From: Pseudoalteromonas viridis
Lineage (GTDB): Bacteria > Pseudomonadota > Gammaproteobacteria > Enterobacterales > Alteromonadaceae
Direction of reading: 5' to 3'
Assembly (NCBI RefSeq): GCF_017742995.1
Contig: NZ_CP072425.1
Span: 3,667,001 to 3,731,000, forward strand
Length of the DNA: 64,000 nt
Position numbers and translations under genes: made by a program. Position 1 is the stretch's first letter. Each line of letters opens with the position of its first letter. Below the pieces are notes generated by a model. It had not been told where the DNA came from. It worked only from the letters and a program-made list of their open reading frames with translations, and searched no databases. Of the stretch, positions 26,816-38,000 are shown in pieces.

Positions 26816-28144
26816 ATGAGCCAGTCTCCATGGCAGCAAAGACAGCTGGACCAGAAAAAACATCGCCCCAATGACAACCGCTCACCCTGGCAGATTGACC
26901 GCTCCCGGATCATTCATGCGGCAGCGTTCAGACGCTTGCAATCAAAAACGCAAATTATGAGTATCGGCGTCAATGATTTTTATCGGACACGCCTCACCCA
27001 TTCGCTAGAAGTCTCTCAGATAGGTACTGGATTATTACGCCATCTCAGAACTCAGCATCCGGATTTTACCTGGTTTCCCTCCTCCAGCCTGATGGAAACC
27101 ATCTGCCTGGCGCACGATATCGGTCATCCGCCCTTTGGTCATGGCGGAGAAATCGCCCTCAACTATTTGCTGCGCAACCATGGCGGCTTTGAGGGCAACG
27201 CACAAACGCTACGGATCGTTACCAAACTGGAACCTTATTCCAAAGGCTACGGGATGAATCTGACTCGCCGCACTTTACTTGGCTTTATTAAGTATCCGGC
27301 TTTCATTGATGAATTATGGCTCAGCCACCCGCAGCCCGACCCCAACCAGCGTTTTATCTATGCTCAGCAATGGCTGCCCGCCAAAGGCGTCTATCAGTGT
27401 GACAAAGACGTACTGGACTGGATCCTGCAACCGTTCAGTGCAGCAGATCGGGCGCTGCTGCAAAGCCACACACCCGTGAATGAATACAAAGCTAAAACCC
27501 GTTTTAAATCGCTCGACAGTGCCATCATGGAATATGCCGACGATTTCGCCTACGCGGTACACGACTTAGAAGACGCCATTGCCACTGAAACGTTGAGCGA
27601 GCGGGAGTGGCAGCGTTACGCCCTGCCCGAATTGCAAAAGATAGACTCCCCCTGGTTGGATAAGCACCTGGACAGTATCAGTGAACGCTTGTTCTCTCAC
27701 GACGAGTCACTGCGTAAAGACGTAATTGGCGAGCTGGTGAACCTGTTTATCGTCAACTGCGAGCTGGTTATTCAGGATGCCGCTTTCAGCGACCCGCTGC
27801 TGCGCCATACCGTGAAACTCTCTGATGAGTTTGAAGCCATTTTAGGTGTGTTAAAGCAGTTTGTCTTTTCAAGGCTTATCCGCGACCCAAAAATGCAGCA
27901 AATTGAATTTAGCGGCCAGAATATGCTGATCGATTTATTTGGCGCGTTCCAGAGCGACCCTTTACGCTTATTGCCCCATACCACGCAAGCTCACTATGCA
28001 CAGGCAACAAATGAGACCGAGCAAATGCGGGTGCTTGCAGATTACTTGTCGGGCATGACGGATGAATATGCTCGTCGCTGCTATCAGCGCCTGTTCGGCA
28101 ACAGCCCGATGCAAGCGCCGGTGAAAAGCGGCCCGCATATGTGA
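26816..28144 (+). CDS. dgt: Deoxyguanosinetriphosphate triphosphohydrolase-like protein (anti-phage dGTPase type)
   Basis: A 442-residue HD-domain enzyme that would hydrolyse dGTP to deoxyguanosine and triphosphate. The metal site is complete: H62 in RTRLTHSLEVSQ, H100-D101 in CLAHDIGHPPFGHGGE, with the nearby His pair and a later Asp in EYADDFAYAVHDLEDA. The N-terminal Arg-rich helix HAAAFRRLQSKTQ is also typical. It differs from the longer E. coli Dgt. Homologues from Shewanella and Pseudoalteromonas have been reported to block phages by depleting dGTP; that role is plausible but unproven here. No other defence genes adjoin it, so a housekeeping role in nucleotide balance remains possible. 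Confidence 0.9.
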   Translation: MSQSPWQQRQLDQKKHRPNDNRSPWQIDRSRIIHAAAFRRLQSKTQIMSIGVNDFYRTRLTHSLEVSQIGTGLLRHLRTQHPDFTWFPSSSLMETICLAHDIGHPPFGHGGEIALNYLLRNHGGFEGNAQTLRIVTKLEPYSKGYGMNLTRRTLLGFIKYPAFIDELWLSHPQPDPNQRFIYAQQWLPAKGVYQCDKDVLDWILQPFSAADRALLQSHTPVNEYKAKTRFKSLDSAIMEYADDFAYAVHDLEDAIATETLSEREWQRYALPELQKIDSPWLDKHLDSISERLFSHDESLRKDVIGELVNLFIVNCELVIQDAAFSDPLLRHTVKLSDEFEAILGVLKQFVFSRLIRDPKMQQIEFSGQNMLIDLFGAFQSDPLRLLPHTTQAHYAQATNETEQMRVLADYLSGMTDEYARRCYQRLFGNSPMQAPVKSGPHM

Positions 28145-28150
28145 GATCTT

Positions 28151-28188
28151 TGATATCAAGCCGGCTAGCAATTACCGGCTTGATATCA
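28151..28188. terminator. Long perfect hairpin between convergent genes
   Basis: A 14-bp perfect stem TGATATCAAGCCGG (28151-28164) / CCGGCTTGATATCA (28175-28188) with a 10-base loop, placed between the dGTPase stop and the end of the ABC permease gene. There is no real U-run on either strand, so it may act with other factors or protect 3' ends. Confidence 0.6.
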
Positions 28189-28209
28189 TTACCAAACAGC
28201 TCGGGCGAG

Positions 28210-29346
28210 TTATAAACCGAACACCACTTTTTCACTTTTTAGCATTCTACTGCTCAGGTAAGTAAACAGCGCAAACAATGCCAGCGTTAGCCCTGAAGCC
28301 AGTCCCAATGGCGCCATCGGCAAGGCATTGCCCTTGATCAGCTCTATCATCGCGTATTGCTGAGCGGCAATAGGCAACCACTGGATAGTCTCTGTGGCGA
28401 TATCATAGCTGGTCATCATACTCAGGCCGACGGGCACCATCAGCACCATAGTGACGTAAGACTGTGCTTCTTTAAACGACTTGGCCATAAAAGACACGAA
28501 AATCAGCATACTGGCCGACATCAGCGCAATGGGGATCCCGATGAGCAAGCTGACTAGAATAAAACGCAGATCCAGGGTAATGCTAAAACCCAATTGCTCC
28601 CAGGCCACCATGGCATAGGCAAACTTTGACACCACCAGTACCAACGCCAGTCCCAAAATCGAGAAAGCGGCAATCGCAGCGACCTTGGCCAGCACAATCT
28701 GCACACTACTGATGGGGTGGCTGAGCAGCAGCGCCAGTGAGTTACGCTCACGCTCACCGGCACTGGTGTCTATGCCCAGGTTCATGGCTGAATAAAAAAT
28801 CGCAATGATGATAGACAAAGTGACGATACCAAGAAATAACCCGCCCTTTGCATCGGGCGTGGCTTGATCCTGCGTCTGTACATCCAAAGCACGCATCAGG
28901 CCAGGGTCGATACCACGCGCTACCAGCCGCAGTCCGGCCACTTCGCTGTTGTATCTGAGCAACGCCGTTTCCAGTCGGCGGACCGACTTGATCAACTTGC
29001 TGTCAGACTTGTCTGCCACTATCACCACAGTGGCGCTACGGCCTGTTGCCATATCCTGTTGATAAGCAGCGTCTATTTCAAGGCGGATCGGCTTAGCATC
29101 GGCATCATCGCTGTGGCTTATATCGACGCTGTCCAGATACTGCACCAGATTTGGCGCGCGCTCGGCACCTGAAATGGTGATTTTCAAGGCCTCTGGCGAC
29201 GCCATTTGCTGCAAAAGCACCGAAAACAGCAAGCACATCACAATCGGCGCACCAAAGGCATAATACAGTCCGGCCATCACCGAGCGCTTATCACGATATG
29301 CATCCAGCAGCTCTTTTTTAAACAAAATAGTAATTTGCTTCATCAT
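28210..29346 (-). CDS. ABC transporter permease, NatB-like
   Basis: A 378-residue ABC-2-type permease with one N-terminal membrane segment (about 25-47), a large extracytoplasmic domain (about 50-175), and five or six further membrane segments. The segment SAGERERNSLALLLSHP matches the conserved coupling loop of NatB-type exporters. Its ATG overlaps the natA-like stop (ATGA), so ATPase and permease are made together. Substrate is unknown; sodium export is the textbook function of the family, but this cannot be read from sequence. Confidence 0.88.
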   Translation of the reverse strand: MMKQITILFKKELLDAYRDKRSVMAGLYYAFGAPIVMCLLFSVLLQQMASPEALKITISGAERAPNLVQYLDSVDISHSDDADAKPIRLEIDAAYQQDMATGRSATVVIVADKSDSKLIKSVRRLETALLRYNSEVAGLRLVARGIDPGLMRALDVQTQDQATPDAKGGLFLGIVTLSIIIAIFYSAMNLGIDTSAGERERNSLALLLSHPISSVQIVLAKVAAIAAFSILGLALVLVVSKFAYAMVAWEQLGFSITLDLRFILVSLLIGIPIALMSASMLIFVSFMAKSFKEAQSYVTMVLMVPVGLSMMTSYDIATETIQWLPIAAQQYAMIELIKGNALPMAPLGLASGLTLALFALFTYLSSRMLKSEKVVFGL

Positions 29347-30077
29347 GCTGCTATCCCCTCATCGCTGCCGATCAGTGCGATAAACGCTTCTTCCAGGCTC
29401 GCTTTACCCGTTTGCTCACATAATTGCTGCGGTGTGCCCTGCGCAACCACTTTCCCTTTAGCCATCACCACAACGTGGTCGCACAATGCGGCTACTTCCT
29501 GCATTACATGGCTGGAGAATAACACGCAGTGCCCCTGCGCTTTGAGCATCAGTAATAACTCTCGTAACACGCGGGTACTCATGACATCCAGGCCGCGGGT
29601 TGGTTCATCAAGAATAATGTTGCGTGGCTGGTGAACAATGGCCTGAGCCAGTGCGGTTTTCATCCGCTGCCCCTGAGAAAAGCCCTGACAGCGACGGTCG
29701 GCAATGTCCGCCATTTTCAGCTGCTCAATGACTTTGTCTGTGGCTGTCTGAGCTTGCGACTTATCCATGCCACTGAGCTGCGCATAAAACTGAATATACT
29801 CTCTGGGCGTCAACCGCTCATACAGGCCACAGGGGTCGGGAAATAACCCCAGCTGCTGCTTGGCCGCCATGGGATCTTCGTGCACCTTAATCCCGTCAAT
29901 TTCGGCATACCCCTGATCGGCCTGTAATAATCCAAATACCGTTCTCAGACACGTTGTTTTACCTGCGCCATTGGGGCCAAGCAGCCCGGTGATTGTGCCG
30001 TTTTCGGCGCTGAAGCTTAGTCCATCCAGCGCATTTACCGATGCAATTTGTTTTTTAAGATTATGTACTTTGATCAT
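29343..30077 (-). CDS. ABC transporter ATP-binding protein, NatA-like
   Basis: A 244-residue ABC ATPase. Walker A is GLLGPNGAGKTTCL (residues 32-45), the signature FSQGQRMKTALAQA near 132, Walker B ILDEPTRGLDV, and the switch His in FSSHVMQEV. It follows the exported peptidase gene by one base and overlaps the permease gene, forming a three-gene unit. It energises the NatB-like permease from the cytoplasmic side. Confidence 0.92.
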   Translation of the reverse strand: MIKVHNLKKQIASVNALDGLSFSAENGTITGLLGPNGAGKTTCLRTVFGLLQADQGYAEIDGIKVHEDPMAAKQQLGLFPDPCGLYERLTPREYIQFYAQLSGMDKSQAQTATDKVIEQLKMADIADRRCQGFSQGQRMKTALAQAIVHQPRNIILDEPTRGLDVMSTRVLRELLLMLKAQGHCVLFSSHVMQEVAALCDHVVVMAKGKVVAQGTPQQLCEQTGKASLEEAFIALIGSDEGIAA

Positions 30078-30078
30078 G

Positions 30079-31569
30079 TTATGGCTCCTGGCTTGTCACT
30101 GCGGGGCCATTGGGGTTCATAAAATAGCGTCTGATGGCGGTTTTCTCCAAACAACCGGCATCCAGTTCGTTAGGCTCTGCGTGGTTTATAAACTCAGCAA
30201 CCAGTTTGTCGGCACAGCTTTGCGCAGCGACGCCATGGGTTGCGTGTTCAGCAACTAAGTGCCGGGCATTTTTCATCTTGACCATCGCCAGCTCGGCCCA
30301 GCCTGGAGGCGTCGCGGGGTCGAGCCCGCCAGATAGCAACAGGGTTGGAATATCTGTGCTGAGCGGCTGATAAAAATCTTTTCCGACGGCTTCAACCTGC
30401 CAGACAGGGCAGCTGGCATCGAGGGATCCAATCATCATGCGGCCAAAGTAACTCGCTGAAAACCGCGCTCTTGTTTGCTCCGTTAATAGTGGCCAGTCCT
30501 CAGCGCAGACAATCGCACTGTGCATGCCCATCGCCAGTGAGCCAAACCCGGAATCACTGCCCATCAAACCAACCAGAGGTAAATAGTTGCCTTTTGCCGC
30601 CTCGCTGATGGCCAGCGGCACCAAGGCGCGGGTGGTATGGCTGTAAAGCGCCATACGGATGGCTGAGCGTACTTTGCTCTGCGTGAGCATCAGTGGGATG
30701 GTGTTGTGGGTTCTCGGGTGTGGTACCTGAACGCTGGCAGGTTGTACCTCAAGCTGGGTTAGCAGTGTTTGATATTGCTGATCCAGCTGCGGATACTGAC
30801 CACGGCAATCGGCTTTATTGGCACAGTCGCTAAAAATGGCCAGCAATGAATCATCAATGGCGTCGCCAATAGCAACTAAGCTTTGCTGCATCGGCACGAC
30901 CCCATCCAGTGTGGCACTGGCCACGGCCTGTGGATAGCGACGCATATACTCCTGAGCAATACGTGTGCCATAGGAAACACCAAACAGGTGCAGCTTCTGG
31001 TAACCCAGCGCCTTGCGGACCGCCTCGAAATCGCTGGCGGCGGCAACGGTGGTAAAGTGACTCAAGTCGGTATTGAGTTTACTTTTACACTTTTGGGTTT
31101 CTTCCCGGCTGTATTCAAAAATAGGTAGTGCATCGTCATTAAAGGCAAACTGCGCTTCAAGAGGGTCCATATCACACTGCAACAGAGTAGACTTTCCGGT
31201 ACCGCGCTGATCCACCAAAATAATATCACGCTCTTCACGGGCATAACGCAACACGCGCGCAAATACAGCGGCAACCTCAATGGCCGACTGCCCGGGTCCG
31301 CCGGCAAATGCCATAATGGCCTCAGCTGGGTGCACCTGCTTAATCGCTGGGATCACCGCAAAATGTATGCTGATTTTTTCGCTATTGTTTGTCGACAAGG
31401 GCTGCTCAACACTGCCGCACATCAGCCTGTCTGCCAGGCCCTTGGTATAGCAAGGCGTCAGACCGGCTACGTCTGGACTGGCAGCGTAACTCCCTGCGCT
31501 ACTGAGCAGGCCCAAAGCAATCGCACTTTGCCTGATCAGTGTGCGCAAGTGTCCACGGTTTTTTATCAT
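30079..31569 (-). CDS. Exported alpha/beta-hydrolase peptidase (tripeptidyl aminopeptidase/proline iminopeptidase type)
   Basis: A 496-residue protein with an N-terminal signal peptide (twin basic start, hydrophobic core to SYAA near residue 30). The alpha/beta-hydrolase triad is visible: nucleophile Ser in GVSYGTRIAQEY near 195, Asp in LSGGLDPATPP near 425, His in ATHGVAAQ near 455; FAGGPGQSA supplies the oxyanion hole. The C-terminal half matches the TAP-like domain of Streptomyces tripeptidyl aminopeptidases. It likely trims peptides in the periplasm. It heads the operon with the NatAB-like exporter; the link between the activities is not obvious. Confidence 0.85.
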   Translation of the reverse strand: MIKNRGHLRTLIRQSAIALGLLSSAGSYAASPDVAGLTPCYTKGLADRLMCGSVEQPLSTNNSEKISIHFAVIPAIKQVHPAEAIMAFAGGPGQSAIEVAAVFARVLRYAREERDIILVDQRGTGKSTLLQCDMDPLEAQFAFNDDALPIFEYSREETQKCKSKLNTDLSHFTTVAAASDFEAVRKALGYQKLHLFGVSYGTRIAQEYMRRYPQAVASATLDGVVPMQQSLVAIGDAIDDSLLAIFSDCANKADCRGQYPQLDQQYQTLLTQLEVQPASVQVPHPRTHNTIPLMLTQSKVRSAIRMALYSHTTRALVPLAISEAAKGNYLPLVGLMGSDSGFGSLAMGMHSAIVCAEDWPLLTEQTRARFSASYFGRMMIGSLDASCPVWQVEAVGKDFYQPLSTDIPTLLLSGGLDPATPPGWAELAMVKMKNARHLVAEHATHGVAAQSCADKLVAEFINHAEPNELDAGCLEKTAIRRYFMNPNGPAVTSQEP

Positions 31570-31788
31570 TGTATCGTCCTTTTTTACGCCCCTGCGGGCA
31601 TTGGATACGTTATGTGGCCCAAGTATATCATTGTTAGAAAAGCAGTTCCCTAATCAAAAACATTCGAATAATCCCCTAATCACATTCACTTATCTTTAAG
31701 AGTGATTTATTTCGTTGTTCTTTTTTTGTGTTTTAGTTTAAAAATTCACTGTGACGAAACGTTACACTAAACACAAAAGGAAACATCA

Positions 31789-32037
31789 ATGAAACTATTT
31801 TCAGCCCTGGCGAGCTGCGTTTTAGCCGCTACTTTAACTTCAACTTCAGTCGTTGCTGACGATACGCAACTACAAAGTGCACCAGCCAGCTTAGTTGCTG
31901 AGCTGACACAAATGTGTGTTGAATGGGCTCAGGATGACGAAGTGGCAACCGATGCACTACGTCAATACGTTTTGCAGTGTGTTAACGAGGAGCTCTCTGC
32001 CGGCGGCTACGTGGCCGTGACAGAAGTCGACATCTGA
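31789..32037 (+). CDS. Small secreted protein of unknown function
   Basis: An 82-residue protein with a clean signal peptide (MKLFSALASCVLAATLTSTS, cleavage near VVADD). The mature part is about 58 residues, acidic, with two Cys (in QMCVEW and LQCVNE) that could form one disulfide. AAAGGA lies 7 bases before ATG and a terminator follows at once, so it is a real monocistronic gene. I do not recognise a family with certainty; the spacing of the Cys pair around a helix recalls DUF3718 proteins such as the one at 57499-57939. Confidence 0.75.
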   Translation: MKLFSALASCVLAATLTSTSVVADDTQLQSAPASLVAELTQMCVEWAQDDEVATDALRQYVLQCVNEELSAGGYVAVTEVDI

Positions 32038-32049
32038 TCTCTAAGATCG

Positions 32050-32076
32050 AAAAAGGCCAGCAATGCTGGCCTTTTT
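32050..32076. terminator. Bidirectional terminator between the small secreted gene and topA
   Basis: A 12-bp perfect stem AAAAAGGCCAGC (32050-32061) / GCTGGCCTTTTT (32065-32076), loop AAT, with A/T runs that serve both directions. Confidence 0.92.
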
Positions 32077-32107
32077 GTTATCGGTTACACACTAACCGAA
32101 AGCATGC

Positions 32108-34750
32108 TTAAGATTTTGCGCTTTTGCGCTTTTTCTCTTCCTCAACCCACTTGCCGTTGACATAGGTCGCTTTCCAGCCTGTGGCTTTACCTTCGACTTC
32201 TGTCATCACGTATTGTGACTTGGTTTTACGCGAATATCGGACAACAGCCAGGTTGCCATCGCCATCCTGCTCAGGCGCATCTGCCAGATAGTAGAACTTA
32301 GGCGAGATACGATCTCTGAAGCGCTTAAGCTCGGCCACTTTCGGCGCACGCGTTTCCCGCGATTTCGGGAAGGTATGAGCCGCCAGGAAAATACCCGATG
32401 CACCATCACGCAGCACAAAATAGGCCTCTGATTTCTCACACGGTAATTCTGGCAAGTGTACCGGATCTTCTTTAGGTGGCGCAGGCTCACCGCTTTTCAG
32501 CAGTTTACGCGTATTTTTACAGTCTTCACTGGTACAGTCGAAGTACTTACCAAAGCGGCCAGACTTTAGCTGCATGTCTGAACCACATTTATCACATTCG
32601 ATCACCGGGCCGTCGTAACCTTTGATCTTGAAGCTGCCCTCTTCAATCAGGTAGCCGTCACAGCCTGGATTATTACCGCAGACGTGTAACTTGCGTTTCT
32701 CGTCTATCAGATAAGAGTCCATCGCCGTTTCACACTTAGGGCAACGCTTCATCTGTCTCAGACTTTCGGTTTCCGCGTCTTCCACATCGGCATCGACCGC
32801 TTCATCACCCGAGATCAGGTTCATGGTGGTAGTACAGCGCTCTTTTGGCGGTAAGTTGTAGCCCGTACAGCCCAGGAATACCCCAGTAGACGCAGTGCGG
32901 ATCCCCATCTTACGACCACAGGTTGGGCAATCGATGTCGGTTTCAACCATCACATTCTGACGCATACCGCCTTCGGCTTCGTCTTTACCTGCCAGTTCCA
33001 GTTGATTAGAGAAGTCGGCGTAAAATTTATCCAGTACCTGCGTCCAGACACGATCGCCCTCGGCAATTTCATCCAGACGATTTTCCATTTTGGCGGTAAA
33101 GTCAAAGTCCATCAGCTCGTCGAAGTTTTCGATCAAACGATCAGTGACAATTTCACCCATTTTCTCGGCGTAGAAGCGGCGGTTTTCGACTCGCACATAA
33201 CCACGATCCTGAATGGTCGAAATAATAGACGCATAAGTTGACGGTCGGCCAATGCCGCGCTTTTCAAGTTCTTTAACCAAACTTGCTTCGCTGAAACGTG
33301 CCGGTGGCTTGGTAAAGTGCTGTTTTGGATCCAGCGCCTGTAACTGCACGGTATCGCCCACAGCAACAGCTGGCAGTGCCTGCTCTTCTTCGTTTTTCTT
33401 GCGTACTGCTGGCTGCACCCGTGTCCAACCATCAAAACGTAACACACGACCACGTGCTTTTAGCGTGTAATCGCCCGCACCGACCGTGATATTGGTCAGA
33501 TCGTATTCTGCTGGTGTCATCTGACAGGCAACAAACTGACGCCAGATCAGCTCATAGAGCTTCTTGGCATCGGCGTCTACGCCTTCTACATGGCCAGACA
33601 GAATGTTTACGTCTGACGGACGAATCGCCTCGTGCGCTTCCTGGGCGTTATCTTTTGCGCTGTATTTAATCGGTGCACCTGGCAGATACTTATCACCAAA
33701 GTTGTCCTGAATATAGCCACGTGCCATTTCAACCGCATCGTTCGATAAGTTGGTTGAGTCGGTACGCATATAGGTAATATAACCGGCTTCGTATAAACGT
33801 TGTGCCAGCATCATGGTCTTCTTAACGCCATAACCCAGGCGAGTACTGGCAGCCTGTTGCATGGTTGATGTAATAAAAGGCGCACTGGGGCGGCTCTTAC
33901 TTGGTTTTTCTTCAACCTTTACAACCTGGTACTGTGCTTTTTGCAGCTCACTGACCGCTTTATTGGCCTGTGCTTCATTCAGCGGCTTAAATGCTTCACC
34001 CTGATATTTAGTCACGGCAAAACGAACGTCCTGCTCTGCTAACGCTGTATCTGCATGAATATCCCAAAACTCTTCCGGGATAAACGCTTTAATTTCACGC
34101 TCACGTTCTACCAGCAAACGAACAGCTACAGACTGTACACGGCCTGCAGACAAGCCACGCGCGACTTTTTGCCACAACAAAGGTGACACCATAAAGCCGA
34201 CCACGCGGTCCAAAAAGCGACGTGCTTGCTGAGCGTACACCATATCGGTGTTTAGCTGGCCTGGAGATTCAAACGCCTGAGTAATGGCATTTTTGGTGAT
34301 TTCGTTAAATACTACACGTTTGTATTTACTTGCATCGGCACCGATCACTTCTTCTAAGTGCCATGCGATGGCCTCTCCCTCTCTATCCAAATCGGTTGCG
34401 AGATAGATGGTGTCGGCATTTTCTGCGAGCTTAGCCAGCTCCTGAACCACTTTTTCTTTGCCGGGCAGCACTTCATAGTGCGGCTCCCAGCCTTTTTCCG
34501 GGTCTATCCCCATCCGGGCAACCAGGTTCGCATAATCTTTCTTTTTTCTGTACTCAGCTTTTTCCTCAGGTGACATCTTTCTCACTTCAGCAGGAGATTT
34601 AGTTGCCAGGCCTTTGGTTTTGCCTGCGCCCGAGGTAGGAAGATCACGGATATGACCGACACTGGATTTCACAATGTAGTCTTTACCCAGGTACTTATTG
34701 ATAGTTTTTGCCTTTGCGGGAGACTCTACGATTACTAGCGATTTGCCCAT
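32108..34750 (-). CDS. topA: DNA topoisomerase I (type IA)
   Basis: An 880-residue enzyme that relaxes negative supercoils. The TOPRIM domain starts at once ([18 protein letters not shown]) with acidic DLDREGEA near 112; the nucleophilic Tyr lies in [11 protein letters not shown] near residue 325. The C-terminal third has three Cys4 zinc ribbons: [18 protein letters not shown] and CDKCGSDMQ with their partner Cys pairs, and ends in a Lys-rich tail. Length and domain order match E. coli TopA. It is transcribed alone and ends at the shared terminator. Confidence 0.98.
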   Translation of the reverse strand: MGKSLVIVESPAKAKTINKYLGKDYIVKSSVGHIRDLPTSGAGKTKGLATKSPAEVRKMSPEEKAEYRKKKDYANLVARMGIDPEKGWEPHYEVLPGKEKVVQELAKLAENADTIYLATDLDREGEAIAWHLEEVIGADASKYKRVVFNEITKNAITQAFESPGQLNTDMVYAQQARRFLDRVVGFMVSPLLWQKVARGLSAGRVQSVAVRLLVEREREIKAFIPEEFWDIHADTALAEQDVRFAVTKYQGEAFKPLNEAQANKAVSELQKAQYQVVKVEEKPSKSRPSAPFITSTMQQAASTRLGYGVKKTMMLAQRLYEAGYITYMRTDSTNLSNDAVEMARGYIQDNFGDKYLPGAPIKYSAKDNAQEAHEAIRPSDVNILSGHVEGVDADAKKLYELIWRQFVACQMTPAEYDLTNITVGAGDYTLKARGRVLRFDGWTRVQPAVRKKNEEEQALPAVAVGDTVQLQALDPKQHFTKPPARFSEASLVKELEKRGIGRPSTYASIISTIQDRGYVRVENRRFYAEKMGEIVTDRLIENFDELMDFDFTAKMENRLDEIAEGDRVWTQVLDKFYADFSNQLELAGKDEAEGGMRQNVMVETDIDCPTCGRKMGIRTASTGVFLGCTGYNLPPKERCTTTMNLISGDEAVDADVEDAETESLRQMKRCPKCETAMDSYLIDEKRKLHVCGNNPGCDGYLIEEGSFKIKGYDGPVIECDKCGSDMQLKSGRFGKYFDCTSEDCKNTRKLLKSGEPAPPKEDPVHLPELPCEKSEAYFVLRDGASGIFLAAHTFPKSRETRAPKVAELKRFRDRISPKFYYLADAPEQDGDGNLAVVRYSRKTKSQYVMTEVEGKATGWKATYVNGKWVEEEKKRKSAKS

Positions 34751-34967
34751 AGCTGCCTATTTGACTTCTGTCTGGTTGTTGCCCTTCATTGGGCGCGATT
34801 AAATATAGGTATATCCACAAATACCTATTGTTACAAGCTTTTCATTCGATCTTTTCGCCAAGCAGTGATTTTATGAACAATTGCTGCTGTTAATTTACCC
34901 AGGCGTATAGATTGCTTGATGGAAAGGGCGAATATAGCGGATATGAAAGGAATTTCAAGGGGTAAAG

Positions 34968-34996
34968 AAAAAGGGCCAGTGATTTGGCCCTTTTTT
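34968..34996 (-). terminator. Terminator of the Ig-like repeat lipoprotein gene
   Basis: An 11-bp stem AAAAAGGGCCA (34968-34978) / TGGCCCTTTTT (34985-34995) with a 6-base loop and a T-run on the minus strand, just past the stop codon of the large lipoprotein gene. Confidence 0.88.
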
Positions 34997-35003
34997 ATGC
35001 GGT

Positions 35004-38000
35004 TTATCCGGCGTCTATGATTTGCAACTTCTTCGAGACTATCGTTGGATCTTGTCCCTCAAACGGCGATGGTATAGTAAAGGTGATGGTAAGATTACCC
35101 GTAGTTTTACTGTTAGCTGCGGTTTCTCTGGACACATTCACCCTGGCTTTCTTGATCCCGTTGGGATCCGATGAACTCACAATCGTATCCACTTCACTGA
35201 TAGAAATCTCACCATTGTCAGCGGTAATACTGATCGTTGTCCCCGTCGGTAGCGCATTGCCAAAAATATCTGAATAATAGATGTCAACATTGGTGGAATC
35301 TATGACCGTCAAATCAATGCCGGTTAAATCACAGAAGCCATTGTCCTCTGTTACTTCTAGCCCGCGATAACCATTTATGGTGCCCGCACACACAGCGCCG
35401 CCAATCAGGCTTCTGTCGATGACAAAGCGTGCATAAGGGGTATTACCGGCAATGATCAGTTCAAGATCTCGACGTACATCAACTAAGTCTCGGGTACAAT
35501 GCCCTGACGACATGGCCGTCTCACTACATAATAACCCGTTGTACTTTCCGTCCTTATCGGTATAGACAAAGTCGTTATTTGCATCCATGTAAGTTTCGTT
35601 GTGCCCTCCGTTACTGCCACCAAACTCACATTTGCTTGCTTCGCCTGCATCATCACAGTTCACGGCATCAAAAGTACCATTGCGGTTATGATCAACAAAC
35701 GCTTCAGGTAGGTCAAAAGAGCTAAAGAATTCACCTTGGTCGAACACACCATTCGTTCTGGTAATGCCGTTACTACTGGGTTTATCAACAAAGCTCTCCT
35801 GGCCTTTTGCCGTTGCAACTACGGTCACTCGGCCGCCTCGTACTACCGTAACAGGACCCGAGCCATAGTCAAAAGTGCTTGGGAATCCATTGATACAAGG
35901 CGCAGGTTGTCCCGCATAGGTGTCGCACACATCACCAATGGTATTTCTCCAAATACTGGAGTCGTTAAATGGAAAATCACCTTGCTTACGCCACTGCACA
36001 GTACAAACACCATCAACAATTGCGCATTGATAGGATGGTGTGTTACCAGCGCCGTCAATACTGCCAACAACCCCCGCTTCAGCCGTAACACTGGCTACCA
36101 AATTGTCTCCGGTTAGCTGATTGAACTGATCACCGAAGTACACGGAAATATTCGTTGTAACACCGGCAAACTCGAGTGCGTTTAGCTGAAGGTTATCAGC
36201 TGCGATATCAAAGCTATTTTGATCAGGTACGCCTGATGACAACACAATACCCGAGGATACGGCATTCACTTGATCTGCGACTGGGATCAGGCGTAGCGTC
36301 AGGTTATCAGTAACATCCGGACATCTCGGATGAGTGTTGTCTGCCGCACACTGGTCGATAACGGATTGCCAGCATGTGGGATATTCATTATTGGTCGCAT
36401 AGTTGGCGATAATTTCATCAGAAATGTAGCACGCCTCTACCACAATATCCCCAGGTACAACACCTGACTGTACGGTCGTTTGTGCAACCCCTTCACTATC
36501 AGTGCTGCCTTTATAGTTAGTCAGCTCAGCTGAACCCGTTAAGTCTGCCAGCCTGAACTCAATTTGCTTTTGTTTCAGCGGTCTGTCATCTGTATCGAGC
36601 AGTTTAAACTTAACTGTTGAAGTGGTTGGTGTTGCGCCTACACCAGGTGGCAATGCTATAAAGGCGTTTGAGGCCTCAATAAACTGGATCGCTTGCACCG
36701 GCGCATCGTCAACCGTAAACACATAACTTGCCGGGTCGTTCACCCCACCACCGGAGGTAACGGTTACCACTATGGTGTCTGTTCCGCTACAGCCTTGTGC
36801 ACGATATGTGGAAGACGCTTTGCCCGCTTTGGAGCGTACCTGACCATCTATGGTTGCCAGCCCTTCATCTGCACAGGTTGAAGTGAATTCTACATCAACA
36901 GGTTGCGTATAAACCGAGTTAGCGGGATCCGTTTCATCAGTAAAAATCGTTGCTGTGAGGATAAAACTGTCACCTGCTGCCAGGCTGTCTCGACCGTTAC
37001 CGGAATCCAGTTCACTGCTCAAACTTAAGAACAGATCCTGAATACCAACCGAGAAGTTCTTGGTATCCGATTCTCCTAAATAGGTTGCAGTAATTGTGCC
37101 TGCGCCACCGGAATCACCAGGTTGCAGTTTTAATAAACCCACACCTTGCTGGTCGGTCAGAACCTGCCCGGAAGAAGGCAATATTTGACCTTTATTAGTT
37201 TGTACACTGACAATGGCGTTCTGAATACCGTTATTGAGGTTCGCTGTGGGTGTCAACTTCACATACACTTCGGCCAGTTCAGTTGAAGGGACGTTGGTCA
37301 CTTCGTCACATTTTGCCAAGTCTGCATCTGTGATTCCCGTTGTGTCCCGGTTACTATCCCAATCATCACTACAGTTGATCAGTAAACGGACAACCATTTT
37401 ATACTCACCCTCATCGACGAGTACTGCACCATCAGAAGCAAAGGTGACGCGAGGCGTGGAGAATGTCAGATACTCAGCATACACCTCACCGATCCCAGAC
37501 GTGGAGGTCGCGAGTAGATCAACACTGGCCAGGCCATTTTCATCGGTTACAGCGCGGCCGCTTTGGGGGTTCATCGTTGCAACCGAATCCGTTGTAAAGG
37601 TCACTAATTTTCCAGCTAAAGGTTCACCATTCTCAATCAACCTTATGGTCGCGATACCATCGTGGTCTTCACCAAGTTTATTGTTGCCGGATAGCTGAGT
37701 GGAAATTTCATCTCCATCACGGTCAAGTATGCTCACTATGGAGATATTGACACCACCATCACCTGCGCTGTTGAAATTAAAGTTTTGAGTAACGATTTCT
37801 CCGGTATTCGCCTCATACCTTGCACTAACACGACCAGCACCAGAAACAGAGTTATCCAACAACTGAATAGTGGCAACACCACTTTCATTGGTCAGCACCG
37901 AGCCCGACGCAGGGTCCAAAATGCCAAATTCATTCACGCTCATTTGAATGTTCTGGTTTTTCTGCAAACTACCATTAAATGTCAAACGCGCTTCTATGGT

